Below, piece by piece: positions 27,701-34,440 of a DNA stretch of 41,655 nucleotides (positions are counted from its first letter, which is position 1; every line of letters begins with the position of its first letter). The stretch lies in NCBI GenBank assembly GCA_963205105.1, contig CAUJJW010000408.1, forward strand, positions 1 through 41,655, written 5' to 3'. The notes under the pieces are model-generated. The model saw only the letters and a list, made by a program, of their open reading frames with translations. It searched no databases and was not told the DNA's origin. The stretch comes from Verrucomicrobiota bacterium. Its GTDB lineage: Bacteria > Verrucomicrobiota > Verrucomicrobiia > Limisphaerales > CAIMTB01. Both the position numbers and the translations under genes were made by a program.

Positions 27701-27987
27701 TTCAACGCCACCAAGTCGCGGCGGAAGACCTCCCAGCCGGGACCCCAGGAAGACCCGGCGATCAGGTCGGGTGCCGTGCTCTGAAACACAACATAGCGCC
27801 CGTCGCGACTGGAGGACGTCGACAGCGACATGCCGGCGCCGGTTCGCACGGTGGGGACGGCTGGGCCGCGACGGGAAACGAGCTGGGGCGACTCGGCAAC
27901 GGGCGACGCACCCATCACCTGGGCAAGGGCGAGCGCCAGACAAACCGTGCCCCATCCCAAGGAAAGGCGGCGAGTGTTCCGGCTCAT
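24712..27987 (-). CDS. Secreted PD40/TolB-like repeat protein with TSP3 tail
   Basis: 1091 residues from the ATG that overlaps the stop of the preceding pseudopilin gene (ATGA, 4-nt overlap). An N-terminal signal peptide (about 1-30, TVCLALALAQVMGASP) is followed by roughly twenty repeats of the type SRDGRYVVFQSTAPDLIAG / SGDGRFVVFESLATDLVAG, which are PD40/WD40-like blades as in TolB and probably form two or more beta-propellers (40-945). Calcium-binding thrombospondin-3-type repeats follow (about 952-1012, DSDGDGLPDAWETLYLGG ... DDSDRDGQSNSSEYQAGTNP). The end is the short C-terminal domain shared with other proteins here (YSVESTKSLDSTGFAPL ... YYRVRAR). The role is unknown. Coupling to a pseudopilin suggests export or surface display together. 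Confidence 0.88.
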   Translation of the reverse strand: MSRNTRRLSLGWGTVCLALALAQVMGASPVAESPQLVSRRGPAVPTVRTGAGMSLSTSSSRDGRYVVFQSTAPDLIAGSSWGPGWEVFRRDLVALKTEGVSTFSTVGGGVPVSPAPSISHDGGSVAFVSHRTVSLGGDTNGVADVFVRRMSRVEPELVSIRFDGSRAGNAASGPAQISGDGRFVVFESLATDLVAGVDTNGVGDVFLRELEAGITVLLSARPTDSQTGDGRSYGPLVSADGEVIVFRSSASDLTSGVADNATDLFIWTRADRALKRLSLPGSSIVSAPEFVHVTNPVLSEDGRYLAFRATAPGADLTALDGVWVWDLSAGTGVLASNDRAGTGVLGQDDLTGPVMSRDGQTLAFEVTEGLATQPVRRIQVWKAGTGLQSLESLVIGDPATAPDPESSEMPVLDAAGSRLAFLSRSAVPGTPVTGSGTNRLFVRDLATGSTVVFPAGEAAEAWDLPLAEFIGDGSRLVFQSEAPLAADAVDANRAVDVFTGFPGTFPVTAISLADDSASVTAPSAFSMMPRDGAGVSASGRYVLYGSTAQDVLAGAANPGRDVFRFDHETGTTLRVSRAPDGGIANGPSTPIALSADGRIALLLSLASNLVTGDTNGVEDLFRADLQTGVVELVNAKDGGTEFSQRAPSGLPQLSGDGRYVAFLSPAMDLVSGMSGSGTHLFLRDTELRKTYWVSAGNTQGSAGTVRGFALGASGRYLAFASGNPTSAGVAVYDRQAGGRVPLPAGLTSHVIALSEARDTVAFVGLSEDRAAVAIQGVALATGARSEWVRLPAASVVRSLRSSADGGALLFVTAAPVPSALTGIEDTNGSGDAYLYDFAKASVRLCSVEPSGQLGRGHVDQADLSDDGRWVVFRSNPPYGAGEWLPEPAQVYAHEVATGRTTLLSAELPAGLPGNGPSSVPGISGDGRVVVYASAATGLVTDAHDGNGGADVWSIRLNPGGNGDSDGDGLPDAWETLYLGGLSESGSDDSDRDGQSNSSEYQAGTNPSDPGSLFRVEVRSGQGAIFQVDWLSFEGVVYSVESTKSLDSTGFAPLLPEIRGDGSRKSVPVSMMASEGYYRVRARRDSGPLGQP

Positions 27988-28862
27988 GGTAACGGCCTCC
28001 AATCCAGGTGTTGGAAACGGTTGTAGAGCCACACAAAATCCGGATTTCCTGAAGTCCCACCGGACGGGAAGAACGCCTGTGTTCCGGACATGGAATCCCT
28101 CGAGGCCTTGAGAAGGGTCGCATCGGACCAACGGCGAAACTCGCAATGCCCATCGGCAAGCGCGGATAGCGAGCCTCCCTCATGAAATGCTGCCACGACG
28201 TCGACCCAACCGGGCGGCGAGACGTTCATGACCCACGTGCCCCGGTTGAAATCTCGGGGATCTGCAGACTCGATCAGAACCAGTGTGGCTGACGGGTTGC
28301 GAACTTCGCCCATCCGCCTGTAGGACCGAATGCCCGACCATGTACCGGTTCCAATGCCCTCCGACTTCGCATAACTGTCAAAGCCCCATCCAAGCCCGGG
28401 GCGAAGCGCGGACATGCGATGGTCGGCAGGACAGTGGTACCACTCGGCGGCACTCGCATAAGGCCACAACGGACCACGAGCCAATCCCGCCTTTACCGCA
28501 TTGAACGCTTCCAGGGAGCTCATGTTCCGGGTGATGTCGGGGACTGGGCCTGGCCAGTAACCTCCTCCGTTCAATTCCGTGGACCCTTGGGGCCCCTGGT
28601 ACGTGGACGCAACCCACGCATCCTGATTGTCCTGGGCGTAGAGCTGGAACGCTTGAAGGAGGTGACGCTGGTTGGACAGACATCCCGCGAGCTCGGATTT
28701 CGAATGAGCTCGACCCAGGGAAGGCAGGCCAATCAGCGCGACTAGGAAGACCGCCAGAACCACGCCCAACAATTCGATCCGAGTGAATCCGGCATCATTC
28801 ACCGGCCGGAAAAGCCGCCCTGGAGAAAATGGCCCTGGTTTCGCGGACCCCATGGCTTTCAT
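27984..28862 (-). CDS. Type II secretion-type pseudopilin, H-x9-DG family
   Basis: 292 residues. After a charged leader of about 24 residues comes the prepilin-type methylation site GFTRIELLGVVLAVFLVAL (the Gly-Phe bond is the peptidase site, Glu at +5), followed by GLPSLGRAHSKSE, typical of the pseudopilin helix end. The C-terminal part has HEGGSLSALADGHCEFRRW, the H-x9-DG motif that defines a large Planctomycetes/Verrucomicrobia pseudopilin family. The leader is longer than the usual 6-10 residues; the alternative ATG at 28853 shortens it by only three. It lies in an operon with the PD40 protein through a 4-nt ATGA overlap. In these phyla such pseudopilins occur in many copies beside secreted proteins; whether they build a pseudopilus or act as single anchors is not established. 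Confidence 0.92.
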   Translation of the reverse strand: MKAMGSAKPGPFSPGRLFRPVNDAGFTRIELLGVVLAVFLVALIGLPSLGRAHSKSELAGCLSNQRHLLQAFQLYAQDNQDAWVASTYQGPQGSTELNGGGYWPGPVPDITRNMSSLEAFNAVKAGLARGPLWPYASAAEWYHCPADHRMSALRPGLGWGFDSYAKSEGIGTGTWSGIRSYRRMGEVRNPSATLVLIESADPRDFNRGTWVMNVSPPGWVDVVAAFHEGGSLSALADGHCEFRRWSDATLLKASRDSMSGTQAFFPSGGTSGNPDFVWLYNRFQHLDWRPLP

Positions 28863-28949
28863 GAGGCCGGACCTTCTGAGTCCTGGCAGGCGCCGTCAAG
28901 GCTCCTGCACCTGGGCAGGCTCTGTTCCTTTCCTGTCCTCTTCGCGACT

Positions 28950-30560
28950 TTACGCCGCAGTGAGTGCGGCGCGGGCGTTGGCGAGGCCGCCGGTCTTTTC
29001 CAGGAAGTAGTTGTAAGGACCCGGATAGGACGTCACTTGCCCGCTCCGGACGTGCAGCACGCGCGTCGCCAATTTCCGGATGAAATGCACGTCGTGGGAA
29101 ATGAACACCAGGGTGCCCTCGTACCGTTCCAAAGCCATGGTCAGCGATTCCACCGTCTGAATGTCGAGATGCGTCGTCGGCTCGTCCATCAGCAGCAGGT
29201 TCGGCGGGTCGACCAGGAACTTGATCAGGTTCAACCGGCTCTTCTCTCCACCGCTCAGCACCGAGGTGCGCTTGTGAATGTCCTCCTTCTTGAAAAGAAA
29301 GGAACCCAGCAACGCCCGGGCGTCGTCCTCGCGCAGCGTCGGCGAACTGCCCATGACTTCCTCGAACACCGTCTTGTTCGGATCCAACGTTCCCGCTCGG
29401 TGCTGGGCGAAGTAACCGATCTTCGCATTGTGACCGAGCTTGCGCTCGCCCTGCTGAAATTCCACCACGCCGGCGAGGATCTTGAGCAGCGTGCTCTTGC
29501 CCGCGCCGTTCGGTCCGACCAGCACTGTGCGCTCGCCGCGTTCGATGATGAGGTCGAGGCCCGAATAGACCTTGTTGTCGCCGTAAGCCAGGTGAATGCC
29601 CTCCAGGGCAACCGCCCGCTGGCCGCCGCGCGGTGGCGGCGGGATCTGGATGCGAACCGGCTTCCTCGGCGCCATCGGCTTCGCGATCAGTTCCATGCGC
29701 TCGATCTGCTTCAGCTTCGCCATGGCCTGCGACGCCTTCGAAGGCACCGCACGGAAGCGATCCGCGAACTCCTGCAGCGCCTGGATTTCCTTCTGCTGGT
29801 TCTTGTGCGCCGCCAGTTGCTGTTCGTAACGCTCCTCGCGTTGTCGAAGGAAGTCCGAGTAGTTGCCGGTGTAGGCCACCAGCCGGCGTTCGGCGATCTC
29901 ATGCACCTGATCAACCAGTTCGTCCATGAACTGGCGGTCATGGGAAATCATGAGCAGGGCGCCGGTGTAGGATTTGAGATGATTCTGCAGCCAGAGGAGC
30001 GACATCAGATCCAGGTGGTTGGTCGGCTCGTCGAGCAACAGAAGGTCCGGCTCGATCACCAGCAACCGGGCCAGATGCGCCCGCATCACCCAGCCGCCAC
30101 TCATCTCGCGGGCCGGCCGTTCGATGTCCCCTTCGCGAAAACCCAGACCGGCCAGCAGCTTGCGGGCCTTGGCTTCCACATGCGGATCGTTCAACGCGTC
30201 GTGCTTGGCGTGGGCCTCCATGTACTCGGCTTCCGCCACCCGCCCCGCCGCCTCCAGTTCGCGAAGTCGCCGCTCCAACGTCGGCAGTTCGCCGGCTCGC
30301 CCGGTGGCCACCTCCAGCACCGTCTCGTGGCCCACCGCTTCACCTTCCTGCGGCAGATAACCCACCATGGTCCACGGATCCCGTTCCACCGCACCGGCTT
30401 CAGGCTCGGATTCCTTGAGAATGATCGAGAACAACGTCGATTTGCCGGCGCCGTTCGGCCCCACCAGGGCGACTCGTTCCCCGCTATTGACCTGAAGCGA
30501 CGCGTTCTCGAACAACGTCCGTCCGCCCAGCACCATCTTGAGATCTCGAATTGCGAGCAT
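28950..30560 (-). CDS. ABC-F family ATPase (YheS-like)
   Basis: 536 residues with two ABC ATPase domains and no membrane segments, the mark of ABC-F proteins, which act on the ribosome in translation quality control or antibiotic protection. Domain 1 has Walker A GPNGAGKS (34-41), signature MSGGW and Walker B LLLLDEPTNHLD. Domain 2 has GPNGAGKSTLLKIL, signature LSGGEKSRL and LLLMDEPTTHLD. The linker between them (YTGNYSDFLRQREERYEQQ ... FADRFRAVPSKASQAMAK, then IERMELIAKP) resembles that of YheS more than EttA, which is the basis for the subgroup; confidence in the subgroup is moderate. The first 77 bp overlap the 3' end of the upstream radical SAM gene in another frame. The start MLAIRDLKMV is the canonical ABC-F start. 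Confidence 0.95.
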   Translation of the reverse strand: MLAIRDLKMVLGGRTLFENASLQVNSGERVALVGPNGAGKSTLFSIILKESEPEAGAVERDPWTMVGYLPQEGEAVGHETVLEVATGRAGELPTLERRLRELEAAGRVAEAEYMEAHAKHDALNDPHVEAKARKLLAGLGFREGDIERPAREMSGGWVMRAHLARLLVIEPDLLLLDEPTNHLDLMSLLWLQNHLKSYTGALLMISHDRQFMDELVDQVHEIAERRLVAYTGNYSDFLRQREERYEQQLAAHKNQQKEIQALQEFADRFRAVPSKASQAMAKLKQIERMELIAKPMAPRKPVRIQIPPPPRGGQRAVALEGIHLAYGDNKVYSGLDLIIERGERTVLVGPNGAGKSTLLKILAGVVEFQQGERKLGHNAKIGYFAQHRAGTLDPNKTVFEEVMGSSPTLREDDARALLGSFLFKKEDIHKRTSVLSGGEKSRLNLIKFLVDPPNLLLMDEPTTHLDIQTVESLTMALERYEGTLVFISHDVHFIRKLATRVLHVRSGQVTSYPGPYNYFLEKTGGLANARAALTAA

Positions 30561-32202
30561 GTGATTTAAAAGGACCGAAGGCTGCCGACCCCGGCCGGAC
30601 GGTCACTATGCCCTGAATTCCTGAATCGGGGATAGCTCTATTCGAGGTCATCCCAATTTCCGCCGTCCGGGCACGCGGCGCAGGCTTCCCGTTCCAGGCG
30701 CCCGCCAGGAACTCGGCGAGCGTCGGACCGTTCTGCCTGCGGCGGTCGTGAAACAGCCATTGCCAGATTTCAAAGAGCCAAACCCGCCGGCCAATGTTCG
30801 AGTACCAACGCATTCCCGCCCGAGCCCGGGCATCGGGATGGGCCAACAGCCGCCACAAGGATTTCGGACGAAGCTGGCACACCGCCTCGATCCCCTTCAC
30901 CCACAGCAGCACCCGCCACGCCGGAACAAAGCGGCTCGCCAAAACCTGGTGCTTGTAGTCCCACCGCCCCAGGTCGGTCTGAACCACCCGATGCTTCGCT
31001 TCCTGCAACGCAAACGGCGTCCATCGATGCGGCGTCGCATACAAGGCCTGAATCTGATCCGGATCGTACGACAACAGCTGCCGGAGCGTCCGCCAGTAGT
31101 CGCTGTCCTTCTCTTCCGAAAAACCCGCCACCCACGCCGCCATCGAAAGAATCCCGTGCTGTCGCAACAGCCGGATGGCTTCGCGATCGATCGCCCGCGT
31201 GCTGCCCTTCCGAATCGCCACCAAGGTGCTGTCATCCGTGCTCTCCAATCCCAACAGAAAGCGGGCTACCCCCGCCCGTCGGTAGAGGTGCAGGATGTCC
31301 GCGTCCCGCACGATGTCGCCCGCCCGCGTCGTGCCAATCAGGATCAGCGGCACATTCTCGGCAATCAGCGCCTCCAGAAACGCCAGCCAGGCCGGACGCG
31401 CCGCCGTCGGGTTTTCATCGGCGAAGTTGATCAGTTCCACCCCGTGCTCGCGGTGCAACCGGGCCAGTTCCGCCGCAAATTTCACCGGGTCTCGATGCCG
31501 CCATTCCCGCCAAAACCCATGCTGCCCGCAATAGTGGCAATGGTGCGGGCAACCCCGGGCGAACTGCACCACCACGGCCCGGCGCTTGCCATAGTAGGTG
31601 TACCGCGCGTGATCGATGAGTTCCCACCCCACCCGACAGCCATCCAAATCCCGGATCACCGGCGCCGGTCGGGTGGTCACCAAGGCCTCCTCTCCCGACA
31701 CGACGCGTTCCACATCCCGGCGCGGCCCCGAGCGCGTGCCTTCACGGAACACGATGCCGGGCACGTGTTCCAAGTCGTTCGATCCTTCCAACGCGGCCAT
31801 CAGTCGCACCGCGGTTTCCTCCCCTTCCCCGCGCACCACCAGATCAATCGCCGCCTCCTGCGCAAAAATCTGCGGTGCATGGTAGGTCGGAAAGACGCCT
31901 CCATAGACGATCCAGGTCCCCGGCAACACCCGCCTCACCTCCGCCGCCACCCGACTGGCCGACGGATGCCCCGAGGTGGAACCCGAATGTCCGATGAGCA
32001 CCGCGTCCGGCCCATATTCCTCAGCTTCCTTCGCGATTTCTTCGGCTGACATCGGGCCGAATTCCGCATCCAGGAGCCGCACGGTATGTCCCGCATCGAT
32101 CAGCGGTCCCCCCACCGCCAGCAATCCCAACGGGGGAAGATGCTCACGAGGGATTCGGCTGCCGATGGACGGATGGGGCGGGTTGATCAGGAGAATTCTC
32201 AC
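30484..32202 (-). CDS. BchE-like B12-binding-domain radical SAM protein
   Basis: 572 residues from a GTG giving VRILLINPPHPSIGSR, the normal start of the cobalamin-binding fold. A TTG 39 codons upstream adds only a Pro/Arg-rich stretch and is less likely. The N-terminal half (1-150) is a B12-binding Rossmann-like domain with VYGGVFPTYHAP and VVRGEGEETAVRLM. The radical SAM domain has the cluster motif C-x3-C-x2-C in FARGCPHHCHYCGQHGFW (about 214-232), INFADENPTAARP (BchE proteins have ADEEPT here) and GLESTDDSTLVAIRKGSTRA. These match the family of anaerobic Mg-protoporphyrin monomethyl ester cyclase. No other chlorophyll gene is present, so the substrate is unknown and a non-photosynthetic role is likely. 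About 60 C-terminal residues (from NGKPAPRAR) look unstructured and run 77 bp into the ABC-F gene. Confidence 0.88.
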   Translation of the reverse strand: MRILLINPPHPSIGSRIPREHLPPLGLLAVGGPLIDAGHTVRLLDAEFGPMSAEEIAKEAEEYGPDAVLIGHSGSTSGHPSASRVAAEVRRVLPGTWIVYGGVFPTYHAPQIFAQEAAIDLVVRGEGEETAVRLMAALEGSNDLEHVPGIVFREGTRSGPRRDVERVVSGEEALVTTRPAPVIRDLDGCRVGWELIDHARYTYYGKRRAVVVQFARGCPHHCHYCGQHGFWREWRHRDPVKFAAELARLHREHGVELINFADENPTAARPAWLAFLEALIAENVPLILIGTTRAGDIVRDADILHLYRRAGVARFLLGLESTDDSTLVAIRKGSTRAIDREAIRLLRQHGILSMAAWVAGFSEEKDSDYWRTLRQLLSYDPDQIQALYATPHRWTPFALQEAKHRVVQTDLGRWDYKHQVLASRFVPAWRVLLWVKGIEAVCQLRPKSLWRLLAHPDARARAGMRWYSNIGRRVWLFEIWQWLFHDRRRQNGPTLAEFLAGAWNGKPAPRARTAEIGMTSNRAIPDSGIQGIVTVRPGSAAFGPFKSHARNSRSQDGAGRTDVVRERVASGQ

Positions 32203-32271
32203 GCGGATGGGCCTGTTTGGAGGTGCCAAGGTCCGGATCTTCCGCGGTCCTTTCCGACCCGGAACGTTCGG

Positions 32272-32288
32272 ACTTTGTAATACAAAGT
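32272..32288. promoter_or_regulatory. Perfect 17-bp operator-like palindrome
   Basis: ACTTTGTA-A-TACAAAGT has 8-bp arms around one base. It lies about 70 bp upstream of the GTG of the radical SAM gene in a 200-bp gap and is AT-rich against a GC-rich background. A pair of direct repeats GTTCAAA (32314-32320 and 32325-32331, 11 bp apart) lies further upstream. The arrangement suggests a dimeric repressor site controlling the radical SAM/ABC-F transcript. No regulator gene is nearby. Confidence 0.55.
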
Positions 32289-32402
32289 GAGAGACCCGAG
32301 GCGTCGGTGACGCGTTCAAAAATTGTTCAAACCACGATCGCGTGCTCCCGCCTGCGGCCGGCAGCCGCGTCGATCAGGCCGATGAGAAAGTACGTTTCCA
32401 GC

Positions 32403-34340
32403 TCAGGGCATCGGGGCCACTGACACCGTCCGACGTATGAGACCGAAGAAGCTGTACGGGTCGACGACTTCGATGGGCAACGCGCCGTGGCGCTCCTTGA
32501 GATGCGCGGAAACTTCCGCGTACCAGGCCGGCGATTTGAGAATGCTCCGCGCCCAGAGGAAGCCGGGCTTTCCCGCCGACCGCCCCGCTGCCTTGGCGAT
32601 GAATGCGGCGGCTTCCACGGCTGAGTCCGGCAGGTCGCGCTCCGGACAGGTCGCCACGCCCGCCCGCACGGAGGGTCCGCGTTCGAAATGGGTTCCGAGC
32701 CCGTCCGGACTGAAGGCGCGGTACGCGGCAAACTCCGTGTCGCCAGAAGCACCGGCCGATCCATCGAGCAGAAAGCCGGTGATGGTCATGCCCCAACGCT
32801 CATACCGCGGGCGGCAGTATTCGACCCATGCCGACAGTGCGGGAGGAAGACCCGAGTCCGGGCGGACCGTCAGGGCGCGAGGGTTCAAGTAGCCGGCGCC
32901 CGAATCCCCGGCGATGAAGAAGTCATGCGGGGTAGCGTGCGCATACGCGTAGGCCATCGCTTGTGGGGCGCGGTCGGCAAGGTTCGGATCAAACGCCCAG
33001 CCGAGGGGAACACGACCGCGGGCAGGGTCCCGGAAGAACGCCGGCACGGCCTTGGCCAGCCAGGACGGGGCGTCGTAGTCACCGACGTAGTGACCCACGA
33101 AGAAGCGGTTCGTCGGCCGACCGTCGGCTCCGATCCAGCCGCGGGCCTGCCAGTCCGCAGCGGTCGGGGGAGTGTTGGGTTGCGGGTACCGTGCCTTGAG
33201 CGGGTAGTGCGCGTGGAACGAGGCATTCGCGATGGCTCCCAGTCCGGCGGCGTCGGCTTCGTGGTAGGCGTTGAACTGCGAGATCAGCCGGGTGAACTCC
33301 CATTCGGTCGGCACGGGTTCGTGGCGCCCGGCACCCGCGTGGGAGGTGTACTTGAACGGCCAGGGAGGGAATCCACCCAGTTTCACCATCCCCCCGGGCA
33401 GGTTTCCGGCGAGACCGCGGAGCACATCCAGCAGACATCGTTTGTCGGTGCCCACCGGCTGTCCCGGGTCATCGACCGGCGCTTCGTCGCCCCATGGCGA
33501 AAGGTCAAAGAAGAAGGCCCGCCGCGCGATGAACCAGTCGTGGTTCGCCAGAGTGTGCATTTCCGGCCCGGCCCCATCCGGCCGACGCAACCAATAGGCG
33601 TCCACGTAGTAGGCCCCGATCCCGGGTCCGCATCGGCCGGTGCTCAGCCAACGGGCCATCGCCCAGCGGTAAGCGTCCACCTTGGCACTTCCGGTGGATG
33701 CCTCGCCCGTGTCGGGAATCGTTCCTGTGCCGGTGAACTTCGGCGTTCCGTCCGGGTTCACCAGCCACAGTTTCACGGGCAGCCCAAGGGTTTGGGTCAG
33801 CTGGAAATGGAGCGCGTTGGTGGAAGGATCCCAGCGCACCGGAAGCAGGCGCTCCACACCGGCCGCCGTGGAAGCCAGGTTCGCCGTGGCCGGCACCTTT
33901 TCGTCATAGACCACCAGTCCCTCGAACGCCGACCGATGGTCGGTCAACAGGCGCCCGATGTCCGACGTCTCCCGGGGCCGCGCCTCTCGCAGCCAGCCGT
34001 CCTCGCCCCGGTACCACTCCCACCAGAACACATCGGTCTCCACGCCGAACTCAGCGGTGTGAAACAGGTAAAGCTGGGGGCCGTCGCGGTTGACCAGCCC
34101 CTGGAGGGCCGCCAGCAAGTGCATCGTGTCCCACCAACGCCGGGCGTTCTCCCGATTCCGGAGGTCCATCCCCTTCAACGGCCGGGTGTCGAAGAGGTCG
34201 ATCGGATGGTCGGGCGCACTCGCCGCCAACCCTCGAACAGCCGCGGCGACACTCAGGAGACAAATCAGCAAACCCCGGGTGACTCCCTCCAGACTCAAGC
34301 ATGGGCGGTTCCGCGGCATCCTTCGGCAAGGCGACTCCAT
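32403..34340 (-). CDS. GxGYxYP-family putative glycoside hydrolase, secreted
   Basis: 645 residues from the ATG of MESPCRRMPRNRP; a GTG 20 codons upstream and an ATG 7 codons downstream are alternatives. A hydrophobic export segment GLLICLLSVAAAVRGLAAS is at about 23-41. The middle and C-terminal part (about 290-570) contain FIAGDSGAGYLNP, which fits the G-x-G-Y-x-Y/N-P motif naming the GxGYxYP domain (Pfam PF14323). The N-terminal part (YLFHTAEFGVETDVFWWEWY) matches the usual companion domain. The family is predicted, not proven, to hydrolyse glycosidic bonds. It lies 100 bp downstream of the Gfo/Idh/MocA gene on the same strand, a pairing compatible with sugar catabolism in the periplasm. 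Confidence 0.85.
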   Translation of the reverse strand: MESPCRRMPRNRPCLSLEGVTRGLLICLLSVAAAVRGLAASAPDHPIDLFDTRPLKGMDLRNRENARRWWDTMHLLAALQGLVNRDGPQLYLFHTAEFGVETDVFWWEWYRGEDGWLREARPRETSDIGRLLTDHRSAFEGLVVYDEKVPATANLASTAAGVERLLPVRWDPSTNALHFQLTQTLGLPVKLWLVNPDGTPKFTGTGTIPDTGEASTGSAKVDAYRWAMARWLSTGRCGPGIGAYYVDAYWLRRPDGAGPEMHTLANHDWFIARRAFFFDLSPWGDEAPVDDPGQPVGTDKRCLLDVLRGLAGNLPGGMVKLGGFPPWPFKYTSHAGAGRHEPVPTEWEFTRLISQFNAYHEADAAGLGAIANASFHAHYPLKARYPQPNTPPTAADWQARGWIGADGRPTNRFFVGHYVGDYDAPSWLAKAVPAFFRDPARGRVPLGWAFDPNLADRAPQAMAYAYAHATPHDFFIAGDSGAGYLNPRALTVRPDSGLPPALSAWVEYCRPRYERWGMTITGFLLDGSAGASGDTEFAAYRAFSPDGLGTHFERGPSVRAGVATCPERDLPDSAVEAAAFIAKAAGRSAGKPGFLWARSILKSPAWYAEVSAHLKERHGALPIEVVDPYSFFGLIRRTVSVAPMP

Positions 34341-34440
34341 GGGCGCAGCCTCCTGCCCGTAGGACCCTCCGGGCAAGTCATCCGGGGCAGGCGTCTCCAC
34401 CGGTGTCGGCGCGTTCGAGGAGGTTCACCGTCGGGGGGGG

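Noticed and set aside
28946..28975. Hairpin CGCCGCA-GTGAG-TGCGGCG at the ABC-F stop
   Set aside because: The stem is largely inside the coding end and has no T-tract on the minus strand, so I do not call it a terminator.
29037..30569. 510-codon frame on the plus strand
   Set aside because: Antisense to the ABC-F gene, whose motifs are all intact.
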